A stretch of 64,000 nucleotides of DNA, taken from assembly GCF_900010755.1 (NCBI RefSeq), contig NZ_CZJT01000110.1, positions 1-64,000 on the forward strand. Reading direction: 5' to 3'. A model generated the notes under the pieces. The model saw nothing but the letters and a program-made list of their open reading frames with translations, was not told the origin of the DNA and did not search any database. Source of the DNA: Paeniglutamicibacter antarcticus (lineage in GTDB: Bacteria; Actinomycetota; Actinomycetes; Actinomycetales; Micrococcaceae). How positions within the stretch are numbered: the stretch's first letter is position 1; the number at the start of each line of letters is the position of its first letter. A program made the translations under genes and the position numbers. Below, piece after piece: positions 27,325 to 35,140 of this stretch.

Positions 27325-27555
27325 GCAACTGGCGAGCAAGCCAATGCTCGTCTACGGGAGCGGTGATAGCAAAAACAAGTCATAGTGATCAATTCCTCAA
27401 TATGACCGATGCATTTCGTCGCGTAATTCCGGAAGTCACCAACCATCATGTACATTTGCTGAAAATTGGAGTTGCTTCCGCCACCGCTCGGCACAACGAT
27501 GTGTCGCGCTGCGAAACCCCAGTCTTCGCTACGGCGAGACCCAGGAGAACATGTC

Positions 27556-29232
27556 ATGAGCACACAGATACAAGAAGTCCCCCAGAAATCGGTTTCACAG
27601 ACGCTTAAGTCCGCTGGCCACGTCATTGTTGATGCACTGGTGGCCCACGGAGTGGAACGCACCTACGTCATTCCCGGCGAAAGCTACCTCGAAGTACTGG
27701 ACGGGCTGCATCACTCCCCCATTGAAACCATCGTGTGCCGCCACGAGGGCGGGGCAGCATACATGGCCGAGGCAGACGGCAAGATGCACCAGCGTCCCGG
27801 CATTGCCATGGTCACCCGCGGCCCGGGCGCCGCAAATGCGCATGTAGGCCTGCACACTGCGTGGCAGGATTCAACCCCCATGGTCCTGTTCGTGGGGCTG
27901 ATTCCCTTCGCCCACCGGGACCGCGAAGCCTTCCAGGAATTCGACATCAAGGGCTGGTTCGACACCGGAGCCAAGCGCGTCATGGTCCTGGACCACCCCG
28001 AGCGTGCCTCAGAGATCGTTGCCGAGGCAATGTTCGCCGCGATGAGCGGACGCCCGGGTCCGGTCGTCGTGGGCCTGCCAGAGGACATCATCCGCGAGAT
28101 GGTTGACCCGACGCAGCACCCGATCATTCCCGTGGCCCCAGGCGGCATGACAGTCACCGACTGGAAGCAGCTCAAGGCAGCACTCGAAGAATCCACCAAG
28201 CCGCTGTTCGTGGTCGGCGGCAACGACTGGACCGCCGAGGGCGTCGCAACCCTGACCAGTTGGCTCGAGGAGCACCATATTGCCGCCGCAGTTGAATGGC
28301 GCTGCGAGGGCAACGTGCCCTTCAGTTCGCCGTCCTATGTTGGCCCGATTGGCTACGGACGCCCCAAGCCAACGTACGACCTGTTGGAAGAAACCGACCT
28401 GCTGGTCTTCGTGGGAACCGTCCCGGGCGACGTCATCACCGACGGCTTCGTGGTTCGCCAGGACTGGAGCAAGAAGAACTTCTTGGTCACCATCGACCCG
28501 TCACTGCGCGGACGCTCGGGCCCGGTGTCCCACCAGATCGTTTCCAAGCCCGATGTTTTCGTCCGCGACCTGGTCATGATGGACTTGGCGGTGAAGCCCG
28601 AATGGAAGGCCTACACCGAGCGCATGCGCGGCGAGCAAGAGAAATTTGCCGCGTTGCCCTCCGCTGTCCCCTCGGCCGGCCCGGCAAGGATGGACACCAT
28701 GATGGCGAACTTGGTTCCGGGATTGCCCCAGGACGCAATGATCACCCTCGGTGCCGGTGAGCACACCAACTGGGCCCACCGTTACTTCCCCACCGAGGAA
28801 TACGCGTCAATGATTTCGGCCCGCAACGGCTCCATGGGTTACTCGGTGCCGTCGGCCATTGCCGCGTCCCTGAATTTCCCGGGCCGCCGCGTGGTGACCA
28901 TCGCCGGTGACGGTGAGTTCCTGATGAACGGCCAGGAGCTGGCAACTGCCGCCCAGTACGGTGCCACCCCGTTGGTGATCGTGATGGACAACCAGGAATA
29001 CGGAACCATCCGCACCCACCAGGAACGCCACTACCCAACCCGGGTCTCCGGCACCCAGCTGAAGAACCCCGATTTCGCGCTCATGGCCCAGGCCTTCGGC
29101 GGTTTCGGTGTGCGTGTTGAGAACGACGCCGATGTTCCTGCGGCCTTGGAAGCAGCACTGAAGGCCATCGACGAGGATGGGCAGTTCGCGCTCATCCACC
29201 TGCTCGTGGAACAGCGCGTCAAGGCCTACTAA
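27556..29232 (+). CDS. Thiamine pyrophosphate-dependent enzyme, acetolactate synthase-like
   Basis: A 558-residue TPP enzyme with the three-domain layout of acetolactate synthase/benzoylformate decarboxylase. Glu64 in CRHEGGAAYMAEA activates the cofactor. The TPP/metal motif is GDGEFLMNGQEL (Gly451-Asp452 onward) with NQEYG closing it. It is not next to a regulatory ilvN subunit, and many residues differ from IlvB, so a decarboxylase or other ligation of 2-oxo acids is equally possible. Start ATG 27556 has AGGAG upstream. It overlaps the convergent SGNH gene by 4 bases. Confidence 0.85.
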   Translation: MSTQIQEVPQKSVSQTLKSAGHVIVDALVAHGVERTYVIPGESYLEVLDGLHHSPIETIVCRHEGGAAYMAEADGKMHQRPGIAMVTRGPGAANAHVGLHTAWQDSTPMVLFVGLIPFAHRDREAFQEFDIKGWFDTGAKRVMVLDHPERASEIVAEAMFAAMSGRPGPVVVGLPEDIIREMVDPTQHPIIPVAPGGMTVTDWKQLKAALEESTKPLFVVGGNDWTAEGVATLTSWLEEHHIAAAVEWRCEGNVPFSSPSYVGPIGYGRPKPTYDLLEETDLLVFVGTVPGDVITDGFVVRQDWSKKNFLVTIDPSLRGRSGPVSHQIVSKPDVFVRDLVMMDLAVKPEWKAYTERMRGEQEKFAALPSAVPSAGPARMDTMMANLVPGLPQDAMITLGAGEHTNWAHRYFPTEEYASMISARNGSMGYSVPSAIAASLNFPGRRVVTIAGDGEFLMNGQELATAAQYGATPLVIVMDNQEYGTIRTHQERHYPTRVSGTQLKNPDFALMAQAFGGFGVRVENDADVPAALEAALKAIDEDGQFALIHLLVEQRVKAY

Positions 29233-29957
29233 GGCATACCGGCCGCTTTCTCGGCCAGCAGGTTCGCCCATTGTGCGTACCCGCTGGCCGAGGGGTGGAA
29301 TCGGTCCGCGGCGAAGAATTCGTCGTCGAGAACAAGGCCGCCGAACGGGACAAAGACGGCCCCCTGCGCCAGGCAGACTTCGGCACTGACCCGATCCAGC
29401 GCGTGCCCCCGGCGTGCCAGGAATTCGCGCAGCGGCGATTCGAGCACCGGAAACTGCTCAAACCGCGGGGTCCCGGTTACCACGATTTCACTGCCCTTGG
29501 CGCTGAAAAACCCTATCAAGGCAGCCAGTTCATCGCCCCACACCGCCGGACGCGTGAGCCGAAGTACGTCATTGACCCCCGCCACCAGGAACACCAACGA
29601 TGGCGTGGTCCCCTCGATGCGGGGCAATAATTCGCGCCCGATGTCCGCAAGCCGCGCCCCATTGCGGCCCACGGCTTCCCAGGCCACCGCATTGCCTGTT
29701 TTGTCCGCCAATCCGCGTGCCAGCCATCCTGTGAGCGATTCTTCGTGGGTTGCCGCGCCAACCCCGGACACCGTTGATTCCCCCAGGACAAGAACCGAGA
29801 TCGATCCGGCCGGTTTCCCGGCCAGGACCACGGTCCCCCTGGTGGGTCCGGCAGCATCCGGCAGCCGGGGAATCTGCCGACGCAGCGCACGGCCCTGCAG
29901 CAACGAGGGAACAAGCTGGATGAGGTCCAGGGTCAAGTCCTTGGCCGGCCGTCGCAT
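29229..29957 (-). CDS. SGNH/GDSL-family hydrolase
   Basis: A 242-residue esterase-type hydrolase without a signal peptide. Block I reads VLGESTVSGVG (GES in place of the common GDS, as in many Actinobacterial members). Block II is GRNGA, block III GVND, and block V DRFHPSASGY with the catalytic Asp and His. Substrate unknown. ATG 29957 has GGGGA 6 bases upstream; an in-frame GTG at 29975 is possible. Its stop interlocks with that of the TPP enzyme. Confidence 0.85.
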   Translation of the reverse strand: MRRPAKDLTLDLIQLVPSLLQGRALRRQIPRLPDAAGPTRGTVVLAGKPAGSISVLVLGESTVSGVGAATHEESLTGWLARGLADKTGNAVAWEAVGRNGARLADIGRELLPRIEGTTPSLVFLVAGVNDVLRLTRPAVWGDELAALIGFFSAKGSEIVVTGTPRFEQFPVLESPLREFLARRGHALDRVSAEVCLAQGAVFVPFGGLVLDDEFFAADRFHPSASGYAQWANLLAEKAAGMP

Positions 29958-30142
29958 CGATATTCCCCGATTCACTGGGTTCGTGGTTTTGCTCGATCAA
30001 TTTCGGGCCGGGATATGCACTCTTCGCCGCAATCCACCCGTAGCCACACTAATACTCGAACCAAGAATTCCTTGGTGCTGCCCTGCATGGTGTCCAAGTC
30101 CAAGTCAGCTCCAAACCACCGCGGGGTCTCCCCCGCTGGGTT

Positions 30143-30175
30143 TCTCATCTTCGTCTCATCATTCTCGGTCATACT
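30143..30175 (+). promoter_or_regulatory. Leaderless promoter with 11-base-phased repeats
   Basis: TCTCATC occurs at 30143-30149 and 30154-30160, and TCGGTCA follows at 30165-30171, each step exactly 11 bases. Then comes CATACT (30170-30175), a -10 ending 7 bases before ATG 30183. OmpR-family regulators bind such phased repeats directly upstream of a -10; the response regulator at 32000 is the natural candidate. Confidence 0.45.
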
Positions 30176-30182
30176 AGTGGCC

Positions 30183-30527
30183 ATGGGATTCAGGAAAATG
30201 AGACAGGTTATTCTCTGGGCTCTCGTTTGCGCTGCTCTGGGTTTTATTGGATACGCCTTTGTCCAGGGTGTTCCGGCTCCCCCGCCCTTGAACCTCGGCC
30301 CGGGAATCACGCTCGAGCAGTCCCCCGTTCCCAGTACATCCCGGCCGGCCGGGCCAACGGATCCGACCCCATCCGGGGCGCCAACGGCTCCGGCAACCAC
30401 TGGCGCCACCCCACCGGCGCCATCGACGAGCCCCATCCCGAGCACGTCAGCTCCCGTCAAGCCGCTTCCACCCTCGGATGCCGACGACGATGACGACGAC
30501 GATAACGACGACGACATTGATGACTAG
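30183..30527 (+). CDS. Membrane-anchored Pro/Thr-rich protein with Asp tail
   Basis: A 114-residue protein: a basic start, one membrane helix (residues about 7-28, ILWALVCAALGFIGYAFV), an outer Pro/Ser/Thr/Ala-rich stalk, and a C-terminal run of acidic residues (DADDDDDDDNDDDIDD). The tail could bind divalent cations or cationic peptides. Its last codons overlap the start of the histidine kinase gene by 8 bases, so the two are probably translated together and the protein may be an accessory to the sensor. I do not recognise a family. Confidence 0.75.
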   Translation: MGFRKMRQVILWALVCAALGFIGYAFVQGVPAPPPLNLGPGITLEQSPVPSTSRPAGPTDPTPSGAPTAPATTGATPPAPSTSPIPSTSAPVKPLPPSDADDDDDDDNDDDIDD

Positions 30528-32016
30528 GAAACCGAAGCGAACAGCCCGCACAAGCAAATCGCACCCACCAAGCACTGCCTTACGCACGGGCTTGTCCGTC
30601 CGCTCACGCGTACTTGCTGGCATGCTGGGACTGATCACCATGGCCTTCATCGTCACCGGGAGCGTGGTCTATATCCTGGAACTTGCCACCATGGACAGCC
30701 GTATTGACGATTCGCTCAAACGCAGCGTCCACGAGTTCCGCGTGCTGGCCGCCCGGAGTTCGGATCCCACGGTGTTTCCCGACCCCGTGACGGCCGATGC
30801 CCTCCTCTACACGGCCATGCAACACACCTTGCCTGCCAAGCACGAAGGCATGCTGAGCCTGGTCAATGAGAAGGTTCGCTGGACAGCACCGGACGTCGTT
30901 GACCTCAGGTTGGAAGACGACCCGGGGTTTGTTGCCTGGGCCACCCAGAACACCTCTCACACGGAAGTCATCGTTCAATCGGTGACCACGCCGCTGACCA
31001 CATACCGGGTGGTTTCAGTGCCTGTTACCCTCGACAAGCAGGCCGGCCCGGCGCACCTGATCTTCGCCTACGACTATCTGGCGGAAAAACGCGCGCTCAA
31101 CCAGGGTTTCACGATGTACCTGCTGGTGGGGCTCGTGGTCCTGGTCATCGCGGCGATCACCGGCTGGTTGTTGGTGGGTCGTTTCCTTCGCCCGATCGGC
31201 TTGTTGCGGGATACCGCCCGGCAAATTTCCGAATCGGACCTCACCCAACGCATAGAAGTTGTCGGGCGCGACGATCTGGCCGAACTGACGGCCACTGTCA
31301 ACGCAATGCTTGACCGGCTGGAAAACGCCATGACATCCCAACGTCAACTGCTCGACGATGTCGGCCACGAGCTTCGAACACCAGTGACCATCATCCAAGG
31401 GCACCTTGAGCTCATGGATCCGTTGGACGCACAGGACGTCGGCCAATCACGCGACATCGCGCTGGCCGAACTTCACCGGATGTCGTTCCTGATCAACGAT
31501 TTGGTGACCCTGGCCAAATCAAATCGCATCGACTTCGTTCAACCGGTGGCAACCAACGTAGGCGTGTTGCTCGATGATCTTCTTGACAAGGCACGCCCGC
31601 TGGGTGATCGAACCTGGAAGATCGGGCATCGAGACGAAGCCACCGCGTTCCTGGATCCCCAACGGATCACCCAGGCCATGCTGCAATTGTGTTCAAACGC
31701 GGTGAAGTTCTCTGATCCGGGCTCGAACATTGTCTTGGGGACCCGCATTGATGAAACGAGTCCGGGAAGAAATACCTTGCGATTCTGGGTCCGTGACGAG
31801 GGCATCGGAATCGAACCGAAGGACCAAGCCAAGATCTTCGAGCGATTCGGCCGGGGCCACAACTCCAAACGCACGGAGGGCTCCGGGCTGGGGCTGAACA
31901 TCGTGGCCGCAATCGCCGCCGCCCACCAAGGAACCGTGAGCGTCAGCTCGGAACAGGGTATCGGTTCCACATTTATCATTGAAGTTCCCTTGACCTTGGA
32001 TGGAGAAGACCATTAG
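30520..32016 (+). CDS. Sensor histidine kinase
   Basis: A 498-residue membrane kinase. Helix 1 (about 33-57) and helix 2 (about 207-230) border an extracytoplasmic sensor of about 150 residues with no recognised fold. HAMP domain, dimerisation domain with phospho-acceptor His283 (DVGHELRTPV) and a HATPase domain (NAVKF, DEGIGIEPKD, GSGLGLNIV) follow. ATG 30520 was chosen since it lies within the stop of the preceding gene; an in-frame ATG at 30478 would add a Thr-rich stretch that is antisense-like. It overlaps the response regulator by 17 bases. Confidence 0.92.
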   Translation: MTRKPKRTARTSKSHPPSTALRTGLSVRSRVLAGMLGLITMAFIVTGSVVYILELATMDSRIDDSLKRSVHEFRVLAARSSDPTVFPDPVTADALLYTAMQHTLPAKHEGMLSLVNEKVRWTAPDVVDLRLEDDPGFVAWATQNTSHTEVIVQSVTTPLTTYRVVSVPVTLDKQAGPAHLIFAYDYLAEKRALNQGFTMYLLVGLVVLVIAAITGWLLVGRFLRPIGLLRDTARQISESDLTQRIEVVGRDDLAELTATVNAMLDRLENAMTSQRQLLDDVGHELRTPVTIIQGHLELMDPLDAQDVGQSRDIALAELHRMSFLINDLVTLAKSNRIDFVQPVATNVGVLLDDLLDKARPLGDRTWKIGHRDEATAFLDPQRITQAMLQLCSNAVKFSDPGSNIVLGTRIDETSPGRNTLRFWVRDEGIGIEPKDQAKIFERFGRGHNSKRTEGSGLGLNIVAAIAAAHQGTVSVSSEQGIGSTFIIEVPLTLDGEDH

Positions 32017-32692
32017 CCGCATCCTGATTATTGAAGATGAGGACCGCATCAGTTCATTTGTTGCCAAGGGCCTGAAGTCTTCGGGCTTTCAGCCAACCAT
32101 TGCCGATACCGGCCGGGAAGGTGGCTACCTCGCACAAACCGGGGACTTTGAGTTGATCATCCTTGACCTGGGATTGCCGGACGAGGATGGTTTCTCGGTG
32201 CTCAAGAGGATCCGCAATGCCCAGGTGGCCACCCCGGTCATCATCTTGACAGCGCGCTCCAGCATTGACGACACCGTTGCGGGGCTGGAAAACGGTGCCG
32301 ACGACTACATGGCCAAGCCCTTTAGGTTTGAGGAACTTCTGGCCAGAGTGAGATTGCGGCTTCGTCCCCAAGCCAACGGCGCGGACACCCGCATCCTGCG
32401 TGTTGGCACACTGGAACTGGACTTGGGCAGCCGCAGGGCCAAGCTGGAAGGTCGCGAGATCGATCTGTCCGCGCGCGAATTTTCGCTCGCCGAGGCTTTC
32501 ATGCGCAACGCGGGGCAGGTGCTGAGCCGGGAGCAATTGCTCTCGAGGGTCTGGGGCTATGATTTCGATCCCGGGTCAAACGTCGTTGACGTCTACGTCC
32601 GGTACCTGCGCAACAAGCTCGGGGCCGAGTGGTTCACGACGGTTCGCGGCATGGGCTACCGCTTGGATGAGCCAACAGATCATACGGACTAG
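32000..32692 (+). CDS. OmpR-family response regulator
   Basis: A 230-residue two-domain regulator. The receiver has acidic residues EDED near the N-terminus, phospho-acceptor Asp56 (LDLGLPDEDG) and Lys in AKPFRFEEL. The winged-helix output domain (about 130-225) ends REQLLSRVWGYDFDPGSNVVDVYVRYLRNKL. Partner of the overlapping histidine kinase. Candidate sites are the 11-base-phased repeats before the Asp-rich protein, implying autoregulation. Its stop interlocks with the convergent ASCH gene. Confidence 0.93.
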   Translation: MEKTISRILIIEDEDRISSFVAKGLKSSGFQPTIADTGREGGYLAQTGDFELIILDLGLPDEDGFSVLKRIRNAQVATPVIILTARSSIDDTVAGLENGADDYMAKPFRFEELLARVRLRLRPQANGADTRILRVGTLELDLGSRRAKLEGREIDLSAREFSLAEAFMRNAGQVLSREQLLSRVWGYDFDPGSNVVDVYVRYLRNKLGAEWFTTVRGMGYRLDEPTDHTD

Positions 32693-33201
32693 CGATCCGC
32701 GAATTCCGGCGGCCACACAACCCTAAAGCGCTCAAACACTATCTCGTTGCTTTCATGCCACACTGTGCCACGCGCAGCGCAACCACGTGCCCAGTAGGCG
32801 CGGTGTTCGGTGCGCCAGTTCTCCAAAGAACGGTCGTCCTCACCTTCGTCCCGGGCAAAGGCCTCGTCGGCGCTGTAGAAGTCACCCAAACGCAATTCAA
32901 TGCTTCTCAGGATCACCCGAGGATTCCCTGCACCGTCACAGGCAATCCAGTGTGAGCCAACACGCGGGATCGCTTCGCCGCGAGCCGCAAATTCGGCGGC
33001 CAGCTCCGAGGTTGCGCGTTTGCTACCGTGAATGACCTCGTGCAGGAGCAGATCCGCCAGCTCCGCCGAATCCCCGAAATGTTCAACCGTATAGTCGGGG
33101 CATAGCGTCACAGTCTCCGTGTGGATGGCCGAGTACTCCGCCCACATCAACAGTGCGGCGTGCTCGTCAATGGGCATGGCCAAGAGATGATGGGTGCTCA
33201 T
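32689..33201 (-). CDS. ASCH-domain protein
   Basis: A 170-residue protein with an ASCH (PUA-like) fold: HGSKRATSELAAEF, GSHWIACDGAGNPRVILRSIEL and AFARDEGEDDRSLENW, close to the YqfB-like subgroup. Such proteins bind RNA or modified nucleosides; YqfB acts on acetylcytidine. The N-terminal 20 residues precede the domain. The stop overlaps that of the response regulator by 4 bases, convergent. Confidence 0.8.
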   Translation of the reverse strand: MSTHHLLAMPIDEHAALLMWAEYSAIHTETVTLCPDYTVEHFGDSAELADLLLHEVIHGSKRATSELAAEFAARGEAIPRVGSHWIACDGAGNPRVILRSIELRLGDFYSADEAFARDEGEDDRSLENWRTEHRAYWARGCAARGTVWHESNEIVFERFRVVWPPEFADR

Positions 33202-33248
33202 TCAACGATTCTCGCATGGCGGCGGCCGTCCCAATATTTTTCCTGACA

Positions 33249-33291
33249 TGGAAGATCCCCGGCCCCTGGGGTGGAGGTCGGGGATCTTCCA
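33249..33291. terminator. Hairpin terminator
   Basis: Perfect 13-base arms 33249-33261 (TGGAAGATCCCCG) and 33279-33291, loop of 17 bases, just after the stop of the Ser/Ala-repeat gene. Confidence 0.6.
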
Positions 33292-33307
33292 AGCCGCGAT
33301 GGCCTGT

Positions 33308-33616
33308 CTAATTGGCCGAGGGGGCCGATGGAGCAGAGACGGGGCTAACGGCGGAAATCGGCGATTTCGGTGACATCGGAGACACCGCAGATTTGGCCGA
33401 GACCGCCGACCGAGCCGAAACCGCTGATTTGGCTGAGGCTGCTGATTGAGCCGAATCCAGTACAGGAGCGGCCGGGGCCGCCTTCTGCTCGCTCGCAGTT
33501 TGCACAACCACTGTTTCGGTGGCCGGAACCGTTGGCTGTGCGACCGCGACGCCCGCGCCAAGTGCCACAATGCCCAAAGCTCCGGTGACTGACCAAAGAA
33601 TACTTGTCTTCTTCAT
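33308..33616 (-). CDS. Exported Ser/Ala-repeat protein
   Basis: A 102-residue protein with a signal peptide (MKKTSIL, hydrophobic core, cleavage near VAVAQ). The mature part is low-complexity. A Thr/Val segment is followed by about 50 residues of near-alternating SA/SV units, including SAKSAVSARSAVSAKSAVS, then SPMSPKSPISAVSPVSAPS. Lys/Arg occur once per repeat early on and Pro later. Such tails can be cell-wall spanning or adhesive; no family recognised. GAGGAA precedes ATG 33616. Single-gene unit with its own terminator. Confidence 0.7.
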   Translation of the reverse strand: MKKTSILWSVTGALGIVALGAGVAVAQPTVPATETVVVQTASEQKAAPAAPVLDSAQSAASAKSAVSARSAVSAKSAVSPMSPKSPISAVSPVSAPSAPSAN

Positions 33617-33739
33617 GCTTATCATTCCTCTTCCTATAGTTGCCTTCTGGCTTGCTTCCAGCATGCTGCCCCAACGTGAGACCAAAAGGAGAGGAAGATT
33701 AGAGTGCTCTCATGTGCGGCTGTGCCGCTTTGTGTTTCC

Positions 33740-34945
33740 CTAGAAATCCCTAGCCAGCAGCTTCTCCACCAGTTTCAGCCGGCGCAGTGCACTCTCTCGC
33801 CATTGTGGGTCTTCTTCGTCGCGGGCACCTGCGACCAAAGACAAAACCACGCAGGCAGCGCGAGCCATCAGCCCATCGACACCGATGGCCCGGGCCTCGA
33901 GTTCCTTGGCAAATGCTGCAGCGTAGGTCTCAAAATAACCAGGCACCTTGTCATAACGTTCATCAAGACTCGGCAAGACAAGAAGATGCCCCAGGAAACA
34001 GGCGAGGTCATCAACCAGGTATCCGGGGCCCGCCGAATCCAGGTCCAACAATCCGCTGAGCTTTCCGTGCTCAACAAAAATGTTTGCCTCGTAGAAGTCA
34101 CCATGGCTTGGAGCCAGCGGGCCACGAGGCGAATGTTCCAGAATCCTGCTCAGGCTCTGCACCAGGGCGCCAATCCGTTGAGCTTGCTCGGGAAGTGCCG
34201 TCAGTGCAGCGTGCCCGTACCAACCCAGTCTGTCGGACCAAGCAGGTCGCGCAGGAAATTGCATGAGTTCGGCCGGAAGACCGTCCAGCAACGCCAAAAT
34301 ATCCGCCGGTTGCATGGGGATTATGGTGCCGTGCATGAGTTCTTCGGCCAAGGGAACACCGCTAACCTTGTGCAGTGCCACGACGTTTTCCACCGGCGGT
34401 CCCGCGGGCCTCGGGACTGGCAGTCCTGCCGCGCCCAACATTTCATGTTTCTGAAAAAGCAGGTCACCATCGTGGCGCAAGACTTTGAGGAAAATTTCTT
34501 GGTGGTCTTCGAAACGGGCTAGGAGTACCGCGCGGCGCAAGGGTCGGTAGGTCAGGGTTCGCAGGTCGAGAAGCATCTTTCCATTTCCCCACTGCTGTCG
34601 AACGGTTTCCGGGGTGGTTGCCAGCGGCAACCCCGGCAGCCGCGGATCAGCGGGATGCAGCCAGACCTCAATTTGTCCCTGGGGGCCGCCCAAAGTCACG
34701 ACCCCTTCGGGAACCGGTTCAAGGCTTTCCGTGGTTGCGCCCAGGTACAGAATTGCTTCATTGGCTCTGGCCTCGAAGACCCCCGAAACTCCTGCACCCG
34801 GACGGTGGTGCAATTCAACAACGGTGACTGTTGCTTCAAGTAACCCCAGCGGGCGCACCAATTCCACGAGCATGTCGGTGAGATCGTCGGAAGAAAAGAA
34901 TTCCAGTTGCTCCCGTTCGCTCCACCGGTTTTTGATTTCAGCCAT
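33740..34945 (-). CDS. Aminoglycoside phosphotransferase-family kinase
   Basis: A 401-residue protein. The C-terminal APH kinase domain has the catalytic HGDFYEANIF and LLDLDSAGPGYLVDDLA motifs and an N-lobe Lys in EIFLKVLRHDG. The first 120 residues form an extra domain of unknown fold, related to the N-terminal part of some Actinobacterial maltokinase-like and other APH proteins. The phosphate acceptor is unknown; a small molecule or sugar is more likely than an antibiotic. No close partner genes. Confidence 0.82.
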   Translation of the reverse strand: MAEIKNRWSEREQLEFFSSDDLTDMLVELVRPLGLLEATVTVVELHHRPGAGVSGVFEARANEAILYLGATTESLEPVPEGVVTLGGPQGQIEVWLHPADPRLPGLPLATTPETVRQQWGNGKMLLDLRTLTYRPLRRAVLLARFEDHQEIFLKVLRHDGDLLFQKHEMLGAAGLPVPRPAGPPVENVVALHKVSGVPLAEELMHGTIIPMQPADILALLDGLPAELMQFPARPAWSDRLGWYGHAALTALPEQAQRIGALVQSLSRILEHSPRGPLAPSHGDFYEANIFVEHGKLSGLLDLDSAGPGYLVDDLACFLGHLLVLPSLDERYDKVPGYFETYAAAFAKELEARAIGVDGLMARAACVVLSLVAGARDEEDPQWRESALRRLKLVEKLLARDF

Positions 34946-35140
34946 GGTTGAACTGCATTCCTCACGTCCTGGGTTTGGGTCCGAGTTCCTTGCTGGCTAC
35001 CCTCTCATATCCAGGTCCCCCGGACTACATAAAACCGTGACATGACACTTGGAGCGGTATTCTTGGCCAACGCCAACGGCGCTGGTCGGTGTGCCGAAGC
35101 ACCCAGGCCAACGCCGTTGGAATCGCAGATTACCGGGGGC

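Noticed and set aside
27272..27555. Coding gene between padR and the TPP enzyme
   Set aside because: Frames there are short, unsupported and overlap the operator repeats.
35041..35120. Inverted repeat CCAACGGCG / CGCCGTTGG after paaZ
   Set aside because: Only 9 bases per arm with a long loop and no T-run; not enough to call a terminator.
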